Source of the DNA: an uncultured Lachnospiraceae bacterium
Lineage (GTDB): Bacteria > Bacillota > Clostridia > Lachnospirales > Lachnospiraceae
Assembly (NCBI GenBank): GCA_947174015.1
Contig: CAMWHJ010000017.1
Span: forward strand, 1-51,328
DNA: 51,328 nucleotides
Direction of reading: 5' to 3'
Shown here: piece by piece, positions 1 to 9,761 of the stretch
Numbering within the stretch: the first letter of the stretch is position 1
How the letters are laid out: each line of letters opens with the position of its first letter
Notes under the pieces: model-generated
Seen by the model: the letters and a program-made list of their open reading frames with translations, nothing else
Database searches by the model: none
What the model was told of the DNA's origin: nothing
Translations under genes and position numbers: made by a program

Positions 1-100
1 AGAACCATGCAAAATTGCCTACGGCAATGGTTCTTTGCCTGTTATATCCACTTTGTCTTACGGTCTGTGCAGTAAATGCACAGACCTACTGAACAGTTAC
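1..100 (-). repeat. 133-bp palindromic intergenic repeat, copy A (cut by window edge)
   Basis: This is the reverse complement of the first 100 bases of the complete copies at 4037-4169 and 29158-29290, with about one mismatch to the 4037 copy. It holds a perfect 10-bp stem (GGTCTGTGCA with TGCACAGACC) and part of a second hairpin built on AGAACCAT/ATGGTTCT. It starts 27 bp beyond the dnaK stop, so its hairpins may end or stabilise the dnaK transcript. The rest lies outside the window. No transposase is encoded, so it is best seen as a MITE-like element. Confidence 0.85.
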
Positions 101-126
101 ATTTATTCTACATTATTGTCTGTGGA

Positions 127-2010
<1,884 letters not shown>

Positions 2011-2083
2011 CTAAATTTATATATCTTAATATCTCTTTACATATGATCTTCTTTATGTTTTATGTGGAGCTAAGTGTTCAATA

Positions 2084-2710
2084 TCAGTTAGCTACTTTTA
2101 CCATGCTGTGTCTTACGACGGATTCTTTGTATAGATATCCCTTTTGGAATTCCTCAGCGATCACATTTTCGCCCAGTTCCTCATCCTCCACATGCATCAC
2201 TGCATTGTGAAAATCAGGATTGAATTCTGTGCCTACTGCTTCGATGGGAGTAACCCCTGCCTCAGATAAGGCAGTCATCATCTGCTTGTAGACCATATCC
2301 ATACCACTGACAAAGGGATCCTCTAACTGCTCCTCTGTTAAATTCGTAAATCCACGCTCAAAATTATCAATCACCGGAAGTATTTTTTCAATAATGCTTT
2401 TGGCTCCCACTTCATACATCTGTGTTTTTTCCTTTTCGGTGCGCTTCCTGAAATTATCAAATTCTGCCATCTGCCGTTTCAACTTATCGGTCAGCTCATC
2501 TATCTGTTGGTCCTTTTTGTCTTTCTTATCTTTTTTCTTTCCAAAAAAGGACTTCTTTCCATCGCCATCCTCTGGATTTTCCTCAGAAATCTCCTCTGTC
2601 TGTACGATTTCTTCTGATGTTTCCTCGGAAACTTCCTCTGTGTGGGTTTCTTCTGTTTCTATCTCTTCTTCCTGCAATTCTTTTTCGTTTTCTGCCACTC
2701 TATCTTCCAC
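2084..2710 (-). CDS. grpE: Nucleotide exchange factor GrpE
   Basis: Homodimeric exchange factor that releases ADP from DnaK. The protein has 208 residues. The first 65 or so are strongly acidic (Glu/Thr-rich), followed by a Lys-rich patch (FFGKKKDKKDKKDQQ), the long helix starting DELTDKLKRQMAEFDNFRKR, and the C-terminal beta domain with a NPDFHNAVMH motif and EEFQKGYLYKESVVRHSMVKV, typical of GrpE. The acidic N-terminal extension is longer than in E. coli GrpE. It lies 5 bp behind hrcA and is surely co-transcribed with it and with dnaK. Confidence 0.97.
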   Translation of the reverse strand: MEDRVAENEKELQEEEIETEETHTEEVSEETSEEIVQTEEISEENPEDGDGKKSFFGKKKDKKDKKDQQIDELTDKLKRQMAEFDNFRKRTEKEKTQMYEVGAKSIIEKILPVIDNFERGFTNLTEEQLEDPFVSGMDMVYKQMMTALSEAGVTPIEAVGTEFNPDFHNAVMHVEDEELGENVIAEEFQKGYLYKESVVRHSMVKVAN

Positions 2711-2715
2711 CTTTC

Positions 2716-3744
2716 CTATGTTTTCTTAAATATCTTATCAAGCTGTGCCATTAAATTCTTCATGGCACTTAAGGATTTCTCATAATCCATTCGTTTCGGA
2801 CCGATAATTCCAATGGTTCCCTGCATGCCTTCTTCCAATTCATAGGTGGCAGTAATCACACTGCAATCCTTCATGGCCTGCACCGGCATCTCACTTCCAA
2901 TATATACTTGGATACCGGTATTCTTCTCATCTGCCAAGGTTTCCTGTACCAGATCGCTCAAGGGTTTCTTTTCCTCGAACGTGTTAATCAACTCACTGGC
3001 ACGTTCACTGTCACTTAACTCTGGATACCGGAAAATATTGGTAGCTCCACTGGTATAGATTTCCAAATCATCTTCAACCTTAATTGCCTCTGCCACTGCA
3101 TCCAATACCTCGCTGACAATGTCGCTGTGGATTCCAGCCTGCTCCTTGAGCTTACTTATCATACCCAAGTTGATTTCCTCCATGCTTAAGCCATTTAAAT
3201 TGGTATTTAAAAGCATGTTTAATTTCAGGAGTGTTTCATTATCCAAGGCTTCCCGCACATCAATAATCCTATTTTTCACCATGTTACCTTCCATCACCAC
3301 CACAGCCAGCAACTGGTTCTCATCCAGATGAGACAGTTGGATAAATTTCAGCTTATTTCTATGATAAGAAGGTGCAGATACCATGGCTGCGTAATTGGTG
3401 TTGGTTGCCAAGACCTTAACTACCTGCTTTAACAGCAGTTCCATTTTATCCTGTCGTTCAATCATCAGCTCCTGAATCTCGGATACCTGTTTTTCCTTGT
3501 CTTCCATAATACGATCCACATAAAAACGGTATCCCTTGTCGGAGGGAATTCTGCCTGCCGAAGTATGAGGCTGTAAAATATAACCCATTTCCTCCAAATC
3601 AGACATTTCATTGCGAATGGTTGCAGAACTTAAGTTTAAGTCGGTGTATTTCGAGATCGTTCTGGAACCCACCGGTTCTCCTGTCTCTAAATAAGTGCCA
3701 ATTATTGCTTCCAATATCTTGGTTTTTCTTTCATCCAGTTCCAT
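2716..3744 (-). CDS. hrcA: Heat-inducible transcription repressor HrcA
   Basis: Repressor of class I heat-shock genes; it binds CIRCE and is thought to need GroEL for activity. An N-terminal winged helix (about 1-75, with LSSATIRNEMSDLEEMGY as recognition region) precedes the dimerisation/IDD domains. The reading frame is open to 3828, but that longer start would place CIRCE inside the coding region. The ATG at 3744 gives the family N-terminus MELDERKTKILEAI and has a ribosome site (GGAAAGGAAG) about 7 bases upstream, so it is preferred; length is then 342 aa. First gene of the hrcA-grpE-dnaK operon and autoregulated through CIRCE. Confidence 0.96.
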   Translation of the reverse strand: MELDERKTKILEAIIGTYLETGEPVGSRTISKYTDLNLSSATIRNEMSDLEEMGYILQPHTSAGRIPSDKGYRFYVDRIMEDKEKQVSEIQELMIERQDKMELLLKQVVKVLATNTNYAAMVSAPSYHRNKLKFIQLSHLDENQLLAVVVMEGNMVKNRIIDVREALDNETLLKLNMLLNTNLNGLSMEEINLGMISKLKEQAGIHSDIVSEVLDAVAEAIKVEDDLEIYTSGATNIFRYPELSDSERASELINTFEEKKPLSDLVQETLADEKNTGIQVYIGSEMPVQAMKDCSVITATYELEEGMQGTIGIIGPKRMDYEKSLSAMKNLMAQLDKIFKKT

Positions 3745-3767
3745 CCATTCACTTCCTTTCCGACTTG

Positions 3768-3794
3768 TTAGCACTCGTTTGCATGGAGTGCTAA
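3768..3794 (-). promoter_or_regulatory. CIRCE operator (HrcA binding site)
   Basis: Perfect inverted repeat TTAGCACTC, nine bases, GAGTGCTAA, identical to the CIRCE consensus. It lies between the hrcA promoter and the hrcA ribosome site, where bound HrcA would block the whole hrcA-grpE-dnaK operon. Confidence 0.98.
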
Positions 3795-3807
3795 CATTCA
3801 TGTATTT

Positions 3808-3836
3808 AACATAGCACTCCCATAGCAAAATGTCAA
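3808..3836 (-). promoter_or_regulatory. SigA-type promoter of hrcA-grpE-dnaK
   Basis: On the minus strand, TTGACA (3836-3831) and TATGTT (3813-3808) are separated by 17 bases. The predicted start point lies just before or within CIRCE, the usual arrangement for an HrcA-repressed promoter. The intergenic stretch from here to 4036 shows no further gene or clear site. Confidence 0.85.
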
Positions 3837-4036
3837 CCCACTTTTCATTATTTTATAAAATTTATATATTCTTTATACATTTCTGTGAAAAATATCTGTG
3901 TGCATAGTGTCGGAATTATTTTTTCAGACAGGAGCCTCTCTGTAAATCTTCCTATTATTAAATAACGAGTTTTTCATAGATTCCCTGATTCATACAATGG
4001 GTAAGATATGTATTTTCGTACAATATTAGAATTTGC

Positions 4037-4169
4037 GTAACTGTTCAGTAGGTCTGTGCATTTACTGCACAGACCGTAAGAAAAAGTGGATATAACAGGC
4101 AAAGAACCATTGCCGTAGGCAATTTTGCATGGTTCTTTGCTTGTAACTATGAAGGTACTGAATAGTTAC
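4037..4169 (+). repeat. 133-bp palindromic MITE-like repeat, copy B
   Basis: Complete copy with imperfect terminal inverted repeats: GTAACTGTTCAGTA at the left and the complement of GTAACTATTCAGTA at the right. Inside are a perfect 10-bp hairpin (GGTCTGTGCA, loop TTTAC, TGCACAGACC) and a second hairpin (AAAGAACCAT with ATGGTTCTTT, enclosing TGCC/GGCA). It is nearly identical to 29158-29290. It sits between hrcA and the anti-sigma gene. Short ORFs reading across it are by-products of the repeat. Confidence 0.9.
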
Positions 4170-4211
4170 AAATTTGCTGATTTTAATAGTTACCATGTGT
4201 TTCAAAACAAC

Positions 4212-4270
4212 AAAAAAGCAGTTACCCAAAATCCCGGTACCCTTTGGTACCAAAAGTTTGGTGTAACTGC
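4212..4270 (-). terminator. Intrinsic terminator of the sigma/anti-sigma operon
   Basis: Stem GCAGTTAC...GTAACTGC with nested CCAAA/TTTGG and GGTACC/GGTACC pairs. On the minus strand it is followed by a run of six T. It starts 7 bp beyond the stop codon of the anti-sigma gene. The ends again carry the GTAACTG motif of the dispersed repeat family. Confidence 0.85.
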
Positions 4271-4276
4271 CTGTGC

Positions 4277-5149
4277 TTATTTTAAAATATCTGAAATGAC
4301 CTCATCTGGTATCACAAATTCCACTACCCCCATATAACCAGGTGCCACTTCATATTCATTAAAAGCAATCACCAATGCTCCCTGAGCATTAAAATAGAAA
4401 TTCTGCTCTGGCGAAATCTGGCGGAACAAATCCTCCTCTGCCAGTCCTGTGCTATCTTTCATTCCCTGATAAAAGTAAACTTTCCCCTCATCCTCTGCTT
4501 CCGCTTCCTGCATCTGGACAATGATATTTTGACTGATTCTATCCACATAATCACTGCCCTCCACAAATAAATCCGACAATATGGCTTCTTCACCGGTACT
4601 CTTATCAATATGGAAATATTTCACCTGCTGATAGCCGCTTGCCTGTACCTCCAAAGCACTGATTTTCAGAGACAGCCAATGATCATTATCCGTTATCACC
4701 TGATAATCCATGGAAAGTTCCTGATACCCCTCCCCCTCTGCCTTTAAATTCTCCTGAAACTTCTTCATAAAGCCCTCTGCATATTCCTCAATTCTTTTAT
4801 TAAAAGAAACGGCTGTCTCTTTCTCCCTATCTGTGACATTATCTTCAACCACCACCTGAGGTATCTGAACCTCTGCCTGATTCTGTTCATCCTGATACTG
4901 ATAATCACGAATGGTGACGATCTTAAAATATTTTCCGAAAAAAGGAATTTTTTCCATAGCCAGTGCAAGATTTCCATTGATGTTTGGCAAAAGAACGGAA
5001 ACTGCCACTGCTGCTGCCACTGCAATCGTGATCCATTTCATTTTTTCCTCTTTCTTTTTCCCCTTTTCCTTCAAATCTGTCTTTTCCGCTTCTGCAATAA
5101 ATTCTTCCTTAATCTCTCCAATTAATTCAAACAACCTTTCGTTATTCAT
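4277..5149 (-). CDS. RsiV-like anti-sigma factor (DUF3298 domain)
   Basis: Membrane-anchored protein of 290 residues. Residues 1-36 are a charged cytoplasmic segment likely to hold the sigma factor. Residues 38-55 (WITIAVAAAVAVSVLLP) form one transmembrane helix. The rest is extracytoplasmic and resembles the DUF4163/DUF3298 pair of RsiV and PdaC: YQVITDNDHWLSLKISA, FHIDKSTGEEAILSDLF, and a closing FNEYEVAPGYMGVVEFVIP. It overlaps the upstream ECF sigma gene by 4 bp (ATGA), which indicates translational coupling. In B. subtilis RsiV senses lysozyme and is cut by regulated proteolysis; whether this protein has the same ligand is unknown. Confidence 0.88.
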   Translation of the reverse strand: MNNERLFELIGEIKEEFIAEAEKTDLKEKGKKKEEKMKWITIAVAAAVAVSVLLPNINGNLALAMEKIPFFGKYFKIVTIRDYQYQDEQNQAEVQIPQVVVEDNVTDREKETAVSFNKRIEEYAEGFMKKFQENLKAEGEGYQELSMDYQVITDNDHWLSLKISALEVQASGYQQVKYFHIDKSTGEEAILSDLFVEGSDYVDRISQNIIVQMQEAEAEDEGKVYFYQGMKDSTGLAEEDLFRQISPEQNFYFNAQGALVIAFNEYEVAPGYMGVVEFVIPDEVISDILK

Positions 5150-5706
5150 AACACAACACCCTCCTGTTCTAAATATGTTTTTAGTTTTTGCCGGCTTCGG
5201 TACAATAAGGTTTTCACATAACTTTCCTTTACACCATAACCATCAGCAATCTCCTTTAAAGTATCCATATAAAAGTATCTGCGCACAAACATTTTTCTCT
5301 CCAGCTCTGAAGCTTGCTCTAAATAAGAATTCAGCAATGCCACAATTTCCTGACTGTCTACCCTAGACTCCACCGTTTCCATTCCATCAATGCAGTCCTT
5401 TAATTCTTCCATGGAAACCAGCATACGGTCATCAATCCGTTTGCCTGCATATTTTCTCTTATACATATTAAGTGCCAGATTTCTGGCTATTTTTCCAAGA
5501 TATGCAGAAAGTACTTTTGGAATTTGGGGTGGAATTGTATTCCATGCCTTCAGCCAAGTATCATTCAGACATTCCTCGGTATCCTGCCTGTCATTTAAAA
5601 TTCGATTGGCTATGGTTTGGCAATAAGCCTGATATTTCTGTGCCGTTTCCGTAATGGCACGTTCTGATCGTTTTTGATACAATTTTATTATATCTGCATC
5701 TTTCAT
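5146..5706 (-). CDS. ECF-type RNA polymerase sigma factor
   Basis: Sigma-70 family member of 186 residues. Region 2 includes RQDTEECLNDTWLKAWNTIPP (about 40-61, the -10 recognition helix). Region 4 includes LERKMFVRRYFYMDTLKEIADGYGV...VKTLLYRSRQKLK (about 134-178, helix-turn-helix). No region 1 or 3 is present, as in ECF factors. It is coupled to the RsiV-like anti-sigma gene by a 4-bp overlap, so it probably responds to an envelope signal. The group may resemble SigV, but the sequence alone does not settle the target regulon. Confidence 0.9.
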   Translation of the reverse strand: MKDADIIKLYQKRSERAITETAQKYQAYCQTIANRILNDRQDTEECLNDTWLKAWNTIPPQIPKVLSAYLGKIARNLALNMYKRKYAGKRIDDRMLVSMEELKDCIDGMETVESRVDSQEIVALLNSYLEQASELERKMFVRRYFYMDTLKEIADGYGVKESYVKTLLYRSRQKLKTYLEQEGVVL

Positions 5707-5922
5707 AGTGTTTCACCTCATCTAACTTCTTTTTTTAGCTTTTTTGTAATGGTTCTGTACTCATTATCTTATCATGTGAAAGGAAATCTTAACAGATAAT
5801 TACATCCATTTCCCTATGTATATATGTATAGAAGCTTCTATTTATATAGACAACAAAAAGTGTCTTTTGGTTTCCTAGTTTATGAATTTTTTATAGAAAT
5901 GAAAAAAATATAAAATCAGGTA

Positions 5923-5950
5923 TTGACAATTTAAAAATCTAAAGTATAAT
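5923..5950 (+). promoter_or_regulatory. Consensus promoter of amtB leader
   Basis: TTGACA (5923-5928) and TATAAT (5945-5950) are exact consensus boxes with a 16-base spacer. Transcription should start near 5957, about 260 bases ahead of the amtB start codon, leaving a long untranslated leader. The rest of the divergent gap towards the sigma gene (5707-5922) holds no gene I can support. Confidence 0.88.
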
Positions 5951-5956
5951 AGAAGA

Positions 5957-6160
5957 GTATTTAGAACGACTGTTTCAGATATTGACTTTTGTATCATTTT
6001 TATGCCGGCTAAAGTTCAAGATGATACATTTCGGGCATCTGTTCTAATCGAGGAGTTGATTTTTTAGTTTCATATTGAGGGTATATCCCATGAGACAAAG
6101 ACGTCTTTACTACTGGAAGGAATTTTCCTTATAAAAAAGTAGAAAGGAAGTCTTTTTTTG
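5957..6160 (+). ncRNA. Structured amtB leader, possible ANTAR-type antitermination element
   Basis: The leader can form several paired segments. TAGAAC (5962-5967) pairs with GTTCTA (6041-6046) and encloses TGTATCAT (5990-5997)/ATGATACA (6021-6028). TGCC (6003-6006), in the loop of that stem, can pair with GGCA (6034-6037), which would make a pseudoknot. Two hexaloop hairpins follow: AATCG-AGGAGT-TGATT (6046-6061) and AGAC-AAAGAC-GTCT (6093-6106). The second has A1 and G4 in its loop, the hallmark of RNA sites bound by ANTAR regulators, and its 3' part overlaps the terminator stem. The first loop has A1 but not G4, so it fits less well. Nitrogen genes of Clostridia are known ANTAR targets. 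The class assignment is inference. Confidence 0.5.
6097..6159 (+). terminator. Transcription attenuator ahead of amtB
   Basis: AAAGACGTCTTTACTACT pairs with AGTAGAAAGGAAGTCTTT, with a further AAGGAA/TTCCTT hairpin inside, and is followed by seven T. It ends about 60 bases before the amtB ATG, with no coding sequence between promoter and terminator, so it must act as a conditional terminator. The 5' arm overlaps the hexaloop hairpin at 6093-6106, giving a plausible antitermination switch. Confidence 0.82.
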
Positions 6161-6218
6161 TTTACATTTTTTGTGTGTATCATTTTTTCGGAAATTAAAC
6201 TATTAGGAGGAATGTATT

Positions 6219-7967
6219 ATGACAGAAGAAATTATGAATGCAATAACCAGCGAGGTGTATGGTGTCTGGTTCCTCATCGGTGCCGCACTGGTATTCTGGA
6301 TGCAGGCTGGTTTTGCTATGGTGGAAGCTGGTTTTACCAGAGCAAAAAATACTGGTAATATTATTATGAAAAACTTAATGGACTTCTGCATCGGTACTGT
6401 TATGTTTATATTAATTGGCTTTGGTTTATTCCTTGGAGAAGATTACTTGGGATTTGTAGGAAAACCGGGATTTGATATCTTTACCGATTATGCAAATTTC
6501 GACTGGTCCGGTTTTGTATTTAATTTAGTATTTTGTGCTACCACAGCTACTATCGTATCCGGTGCCATGGCAGAGAGAACAAAGTTCTCTTCCTACTGTA
6601 TTTATTCCGCTGTTATCTCCGCTATTATATATCCCATCGAAGCCCACTGGACTTGGGGCGGAGGCTGGTTAGCTCAAATGGGATTCCATGATTTTGCCGG
6701 TTCTAACTGTATCCATATGGTTGGTGGTATCTCCGCTTTAATCGGTGCCTCTATCCTTGGTCCCAGAATCGGTAAATTCACCAAGAAAAAGAACGGTACC
6801 ATCAAAGTTGGTGCTTTCCCCGGACACAATTTGGCACTGGGTGCCTTGGGTGTATTCATTCTGTGGCTGGGCTGGTACGGATTCAACGGTGCTGCTGCCA
6901 CCTCTGTATCACAGTTAGGTGCCATCTTTGTGACAACCACCATTGCTCCTGCCGTTGCAACCGTAGTATGTATGGCATTTACATGGATAAAATACGGCAA
7001 GCCGGATGTATCTATGTGTTTAAATGCCAGCTTAGCCGGATTGGTAGCCATTACCGCTCCTTGTGATGTATCAGATGCTGCCGGTGCTATCCTTGTGGGT
7101 GCAGTTTCCGGTATTCTAGTGGTATTTGGTGTTTGGTTATTGGATTACAAGTTACATATAGATGACCCGGTAGGTGCCGTTGCTGTTCATATGCTCAACG
7201 GTATCTGGGGTACCATCGCTGTTGGTTTAATTGCCACAGATACTGCTCCCAGCTATGCACTTTTTGATGCATCCGGCGAGAAAATGCTTGGATTATTCTA
7301 TGGCGGCGGTTTTAAATTATTAGGCATCCAGTTATTAGGTATGTTTGCAACGGCTGCATGGACTGCCATTACCATAACCATCGTATTTGTGGTAATCAAG
7401 AAAACCATCGGTCTTCGTGTTACCGAGGAAGAAGAAATTCTTGGTTTGGACTCCACAGAACATGGTTTGGATTCTGCATATGCCGGTTTCTTAACTTACG
7501 GAGATCGCATCAGCAGCACTGGTACTGCACCACTTCCTGAAAATGCAGTTCCTGTGGACGATGCAGTTCCTGTTGTGGTAAAAGAAGGCAATACACCGAT
7601 TGCTTCTGACGTGAAATTATCTAAGGTATCTATTGTCTGTAAGCAGAATAAGTTTGAAGATCTGAAGGAAGCATTAAATGAGGTCGGCGTCACAGGTATT
7701 ACGGTAACTCAGGTACTTGGCTGTGGTGCCCAGAAAGGAAAGACAAAGTACTATCGTGGTGTTGAAATGGATATGACACTTCTTCCTAAGGTTAAGGTAG
7801 AAGTTATCGTAAGCAAAGTTCCTGTTACATCTGTTGTAAAGGCAGCAAAGACGGCACTTTATACCGGAAACATCGGTGATGGTAAAATCTTCGTATATGA
7901 TGTGGAAAATGTAATTAAGGTCAGAACTGGAGCAGAGGGGTTTGAAGCTCTTCAGGGTGAAGATTAG
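6219..7967 (+). CDS. amtB: Ammonium transporter Amt fused to a P-II signalling domain
   Basis: Membrane channel for ammonium with its regulator attached. Residues 1-400 are an 11-helix Amt domain. The pore histidines are H166 (CIHMVGG) and H324 (VHMLNGIWG), and the family motif NAAATSV-like FNGAAATSV is present. A linker of about 65 residues leads to a full P-II (GlnB/GlnK) domain from about K466 to the end, with T-loop KGKTKYYRGVEMDM, LPKVKVEVIV and the B-loop TGNIGDGKIFV. The position of the uridylylated Tyr51 of GlnB is Met517, so control by uridylylation is not expected; ATP/ADP and 2-oxoglutarate binding could still gate the channel. The start has AGGAGG eight bases upstream. Expression is probably controlled by the leader terminator. 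Confidence 0.95.
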   Translation: MTEEIMNAITSEVYGVWFLIGAALVFWMQAGFAMVEAGFTRAKNTGNIIMKNLMDFCIGTVMFILIGFGLFLGEDYLGFVGKPGFDIFTDYANFDWSGFVFNLVFCATTATIVSGAMAERTKFSSYCIYSAVISAIIYPIEAHWTWGGGWLAQMGFHDFAGSNCIHMVGGISALIGASILGPRIGKFTKKKNGTIKVGAFPGHNLALGALGVFILWLGWYGFNGAAATSVSQLGAIFVTTTIAPAVATVVCMAFTWIKYGKPDVSMCLNASLAGLVAITAPCDVSDAAGAILVGAVSGILVVFGVWLLDYKLHIDDPVGAVAVHMLNGIWGTIAVGLIATDTAPSYALFDASGEKMLGLFYGGGFKLLGIQLLGMFATAAWTAITITIVFVVIKKTIGLRVTEEEEILGLDSTEHGLDSAYAGFLTYGDRISSTGTAPLPENAVPVDDAVPVVVKEGNTPIASDVKLSKVSIVCKQNKFEDLKEALNEVGVTGITVTQVLGCGAQKGKTKYYRGVEMDMTLLPKVKVEVIVSKVPVTSVVKAAKTALYTGNIGDGKIFVYDVENVIKVRTGAEGFEALQGED

Positions 7968-8024
7968 TACAACTACATTATGGCATTATTTGACTCCCTT
8001 GGGGACTTCTAAAAATATGCAAAT

Positions 8025-8059
8025 AATCATGACCACCCGTCAAACGGGTGGTCATGATT
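8025..8059. terminator. Bidirectional terminator between amtB and RiPP operon
   Basis: A perfect 15-bp stem (AATCATGACCACCCG with its complement) and a TCAAA loop lie between two convergent genes. The stop codon of the ABC exporter is inside the right arm. There is only a weak T tract on either side, but the stem is very strong. It marks the downstream edge of the accessory peptide operon. Confidence 0.75.
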
Positions 8060-9761
8060 ATAATTTGTCAGTAACACTATATCTGAAAGATTTACGTGCA
8101 AAGCCACTCATTAGTTTAGAATCAGCAATACAATAAACATTATCTCCCTGCTGGATTAACTCCATATTATGTGTAATTATTATGATTATTCTTTTTTCAG
8201 CATAATTTCTAATTGCACTAACAACCGATATTGCATTAGATTTATCTAAACCCTCCGTAGGTTCATCAAGCAATAGTATTTTTCTGTCTGATATAACTGC
8301 TCTCGCTAATGCCATTCTTTTTAACTGCCCCCCAGAAATATTTTTTATCCCACTACTTAAAATTGTATCAAATCCCCTCTCCATTTGCATTATGTCCTCA
8401 TACACACAACATTTCTTACAGATATTATCTACCACCTCTTGAGAAACATCTTGAGATAATGTAATATTATTATATATTGTATCTGTATAAAATACATTTT
8501 CTTGTGGAACCAAACTTATATTTTGAACCACATCATTGATGATTTTTTCATCTTCGTCTACTGCGTATATCTTTCCGCTATTAAGTTCATATTCTTGGAG
8601 TATTAATTTTAATATTGTGCTCTTTCCCACACCACTTTTTCCAATAATATAATTCATTTTACCGATATCAAATTCAGCTGATGCATTATACAAAATATTT
8701 TTATTCTTTACATATGAAAAAGAAATGTTATCTAAAAAAAGTTTGTTTATATTTCTTTTTACATAACTTTCACCCTCTATATTTTTTTCATCTCTTGCTT
8801 TTAACTCTTCTATCACATTTATAATGGATTTCTTCTCACTTTGCATCTCTAATAACATTCGAAGAACAGATGAAACACTGGAAAAAAACATTCCCACATA
8901 CTGCACCAGTGAAATCAAAACTCCTATTTCCATATTTCCATAAAATATTTTCAAACTTCCAATACATAGTACAATAATTGTGTTCATACTAAGCAGTAAT
9001 TCAGTTATTGTACTGGTTTTTGAGGTCATCTTACTATGTATTATTGCTGCATTGATATATTGATTATATGTGTTTTCATATTTTTGTTTCAAATACACCT
9101 CGGAACCAATATATTTAGCATATTTCATAGAGTTAATAATATTAGAAACTAATTCATTCCAAAAAGAAAATTTTTCTCTAACTTTCATTGATTGAATTTC
9201 AATTTTTTTTCCTACATAGTGCTGGAACAAAAATATAATTGTCTCTAATGCAATAACAAGAAGTGCAAATTCAATACTTAAATATGTCAGTAAAAACATA
9301 ACACCGATTACTCGAAATACAGCCACTGGTAACTCAACTATTATTTGTATGATATACTGTTGAAAGATTGGTACATCAAATTTTACCAATGCATCCACTT
9401 CTCCATTCTCATTCACCTTAAAACTACTGGTACTTTTTTTCATCTTTTTTGATAACACCAGAATTTGTATTTCTTTCTGCATTTCTAAATCCATTCTTCT
9501 TTTATAAATGGCAAAACAAAAAGAACTAAGCATTGATACAACAAGAGTAATTATATATATGCTTATATAATACATTTGCTTATCCTTTATCCTGCCATAT
9601 ACGAACAAATTTATCAGATTCATATTGAGTATAGGCAAAATCAAAGAAAATAAAGTGTTTATCAGATTCATTCCTATTAAAATAATACACTTTACTTTAT
9701 TTCCCATGATATATTTCAGAATTATTCTCCTATTTTCCATGAAATATCTATACATAATCAT
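8058..9761 (-). CDS. ABC exporter, fused membrane and ATPase domains (peptide export)
   Basis: Half-transporter of 567 residues, likely a homodimer. The membrane domain (about 1-310) has six hydrophobic segments. The ATPase domain has Walker A GKSGVGKST (about 374-382), Q-loop LVPQ, signature ISGGQLKR (475-482), Walker B ILLLDEPTEG (495-504) and H-loop His531. No N-terminal C39 peptidase domain is present, so leader removal must be done by another enzyme; the subtilisin-like gene just upstream is the obvious candidate. The start codon overlaps the stop of that protease gene by 4 bp (ATGA). Last gene of the operon. AT-rich codon use, like the rSAM gene, suggests acquisition with the cluster. 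Most likely exports the mature peptide. Confidence 0.88.
   Translation of the reverse strand: MIMYRYFMENRRIILKYIMGNKVKCIILIGMNLINTLFSLILPILNMNLINLFVYGRIKDKQMYYISIYIITLVVSMLSSFCFAIYKRRMDLEMQKEIQILVLSKKMKKSTSSFKVNENGEVDALVKFDVPIFQQYIIQIIVELPVAVFRVIGVMFLLTYLSIEFALLVIALETIIFLFQHYVGKKIEIQSMKVREKFSFWNELVSNIINSMKYAKYIGSEVYLKQKYENTYNQYINAAIIHSKMTSKTSTITELLLSMNTIIVLCIGSLKIFYGNMEIGVLISLVQYVGMFFSSVSSVLRMLLEMQSEKKSIINVIEELKARDEKNIEGESYVKRNINKLFLDNISFSYVKNKNILYNASAEFDIGKMNYIIGKSGVGKSTILKLILQEYELNSGKIYAVDEDEKIINDVVQNISLVPQENVFYTDTIYNNITLSQDVSQEVVDNICKKCCVYEDIMQMERGFDTILSSGIKNISGGQLKRMALARAVISDRKILLLDEPTEGLDKSNAISVVSAIRNYAEKRIIIIITHNMELIQQGDNVYCIADSKLMSGFARKSFRYSVTDKL

Noticed and set aside
2716-3828. Long form of HrcA starting at 3828
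   Set aside because: It would place the CIRCE operator and the -10 region inside the coding sequence; the family start is at 3744.
4062-4253. 63-codon ORF across repeat copy B
   Set aside because: It is made of the palindromic repeat; similar frames appear in the other copies. No ribosome site.
8058-9761. Bifunctional C39 peptidase-exporter
   Set aside because: The N-terminus runs directly into membrane helices; no Cys/His peptidase motifs are present ahead of them.
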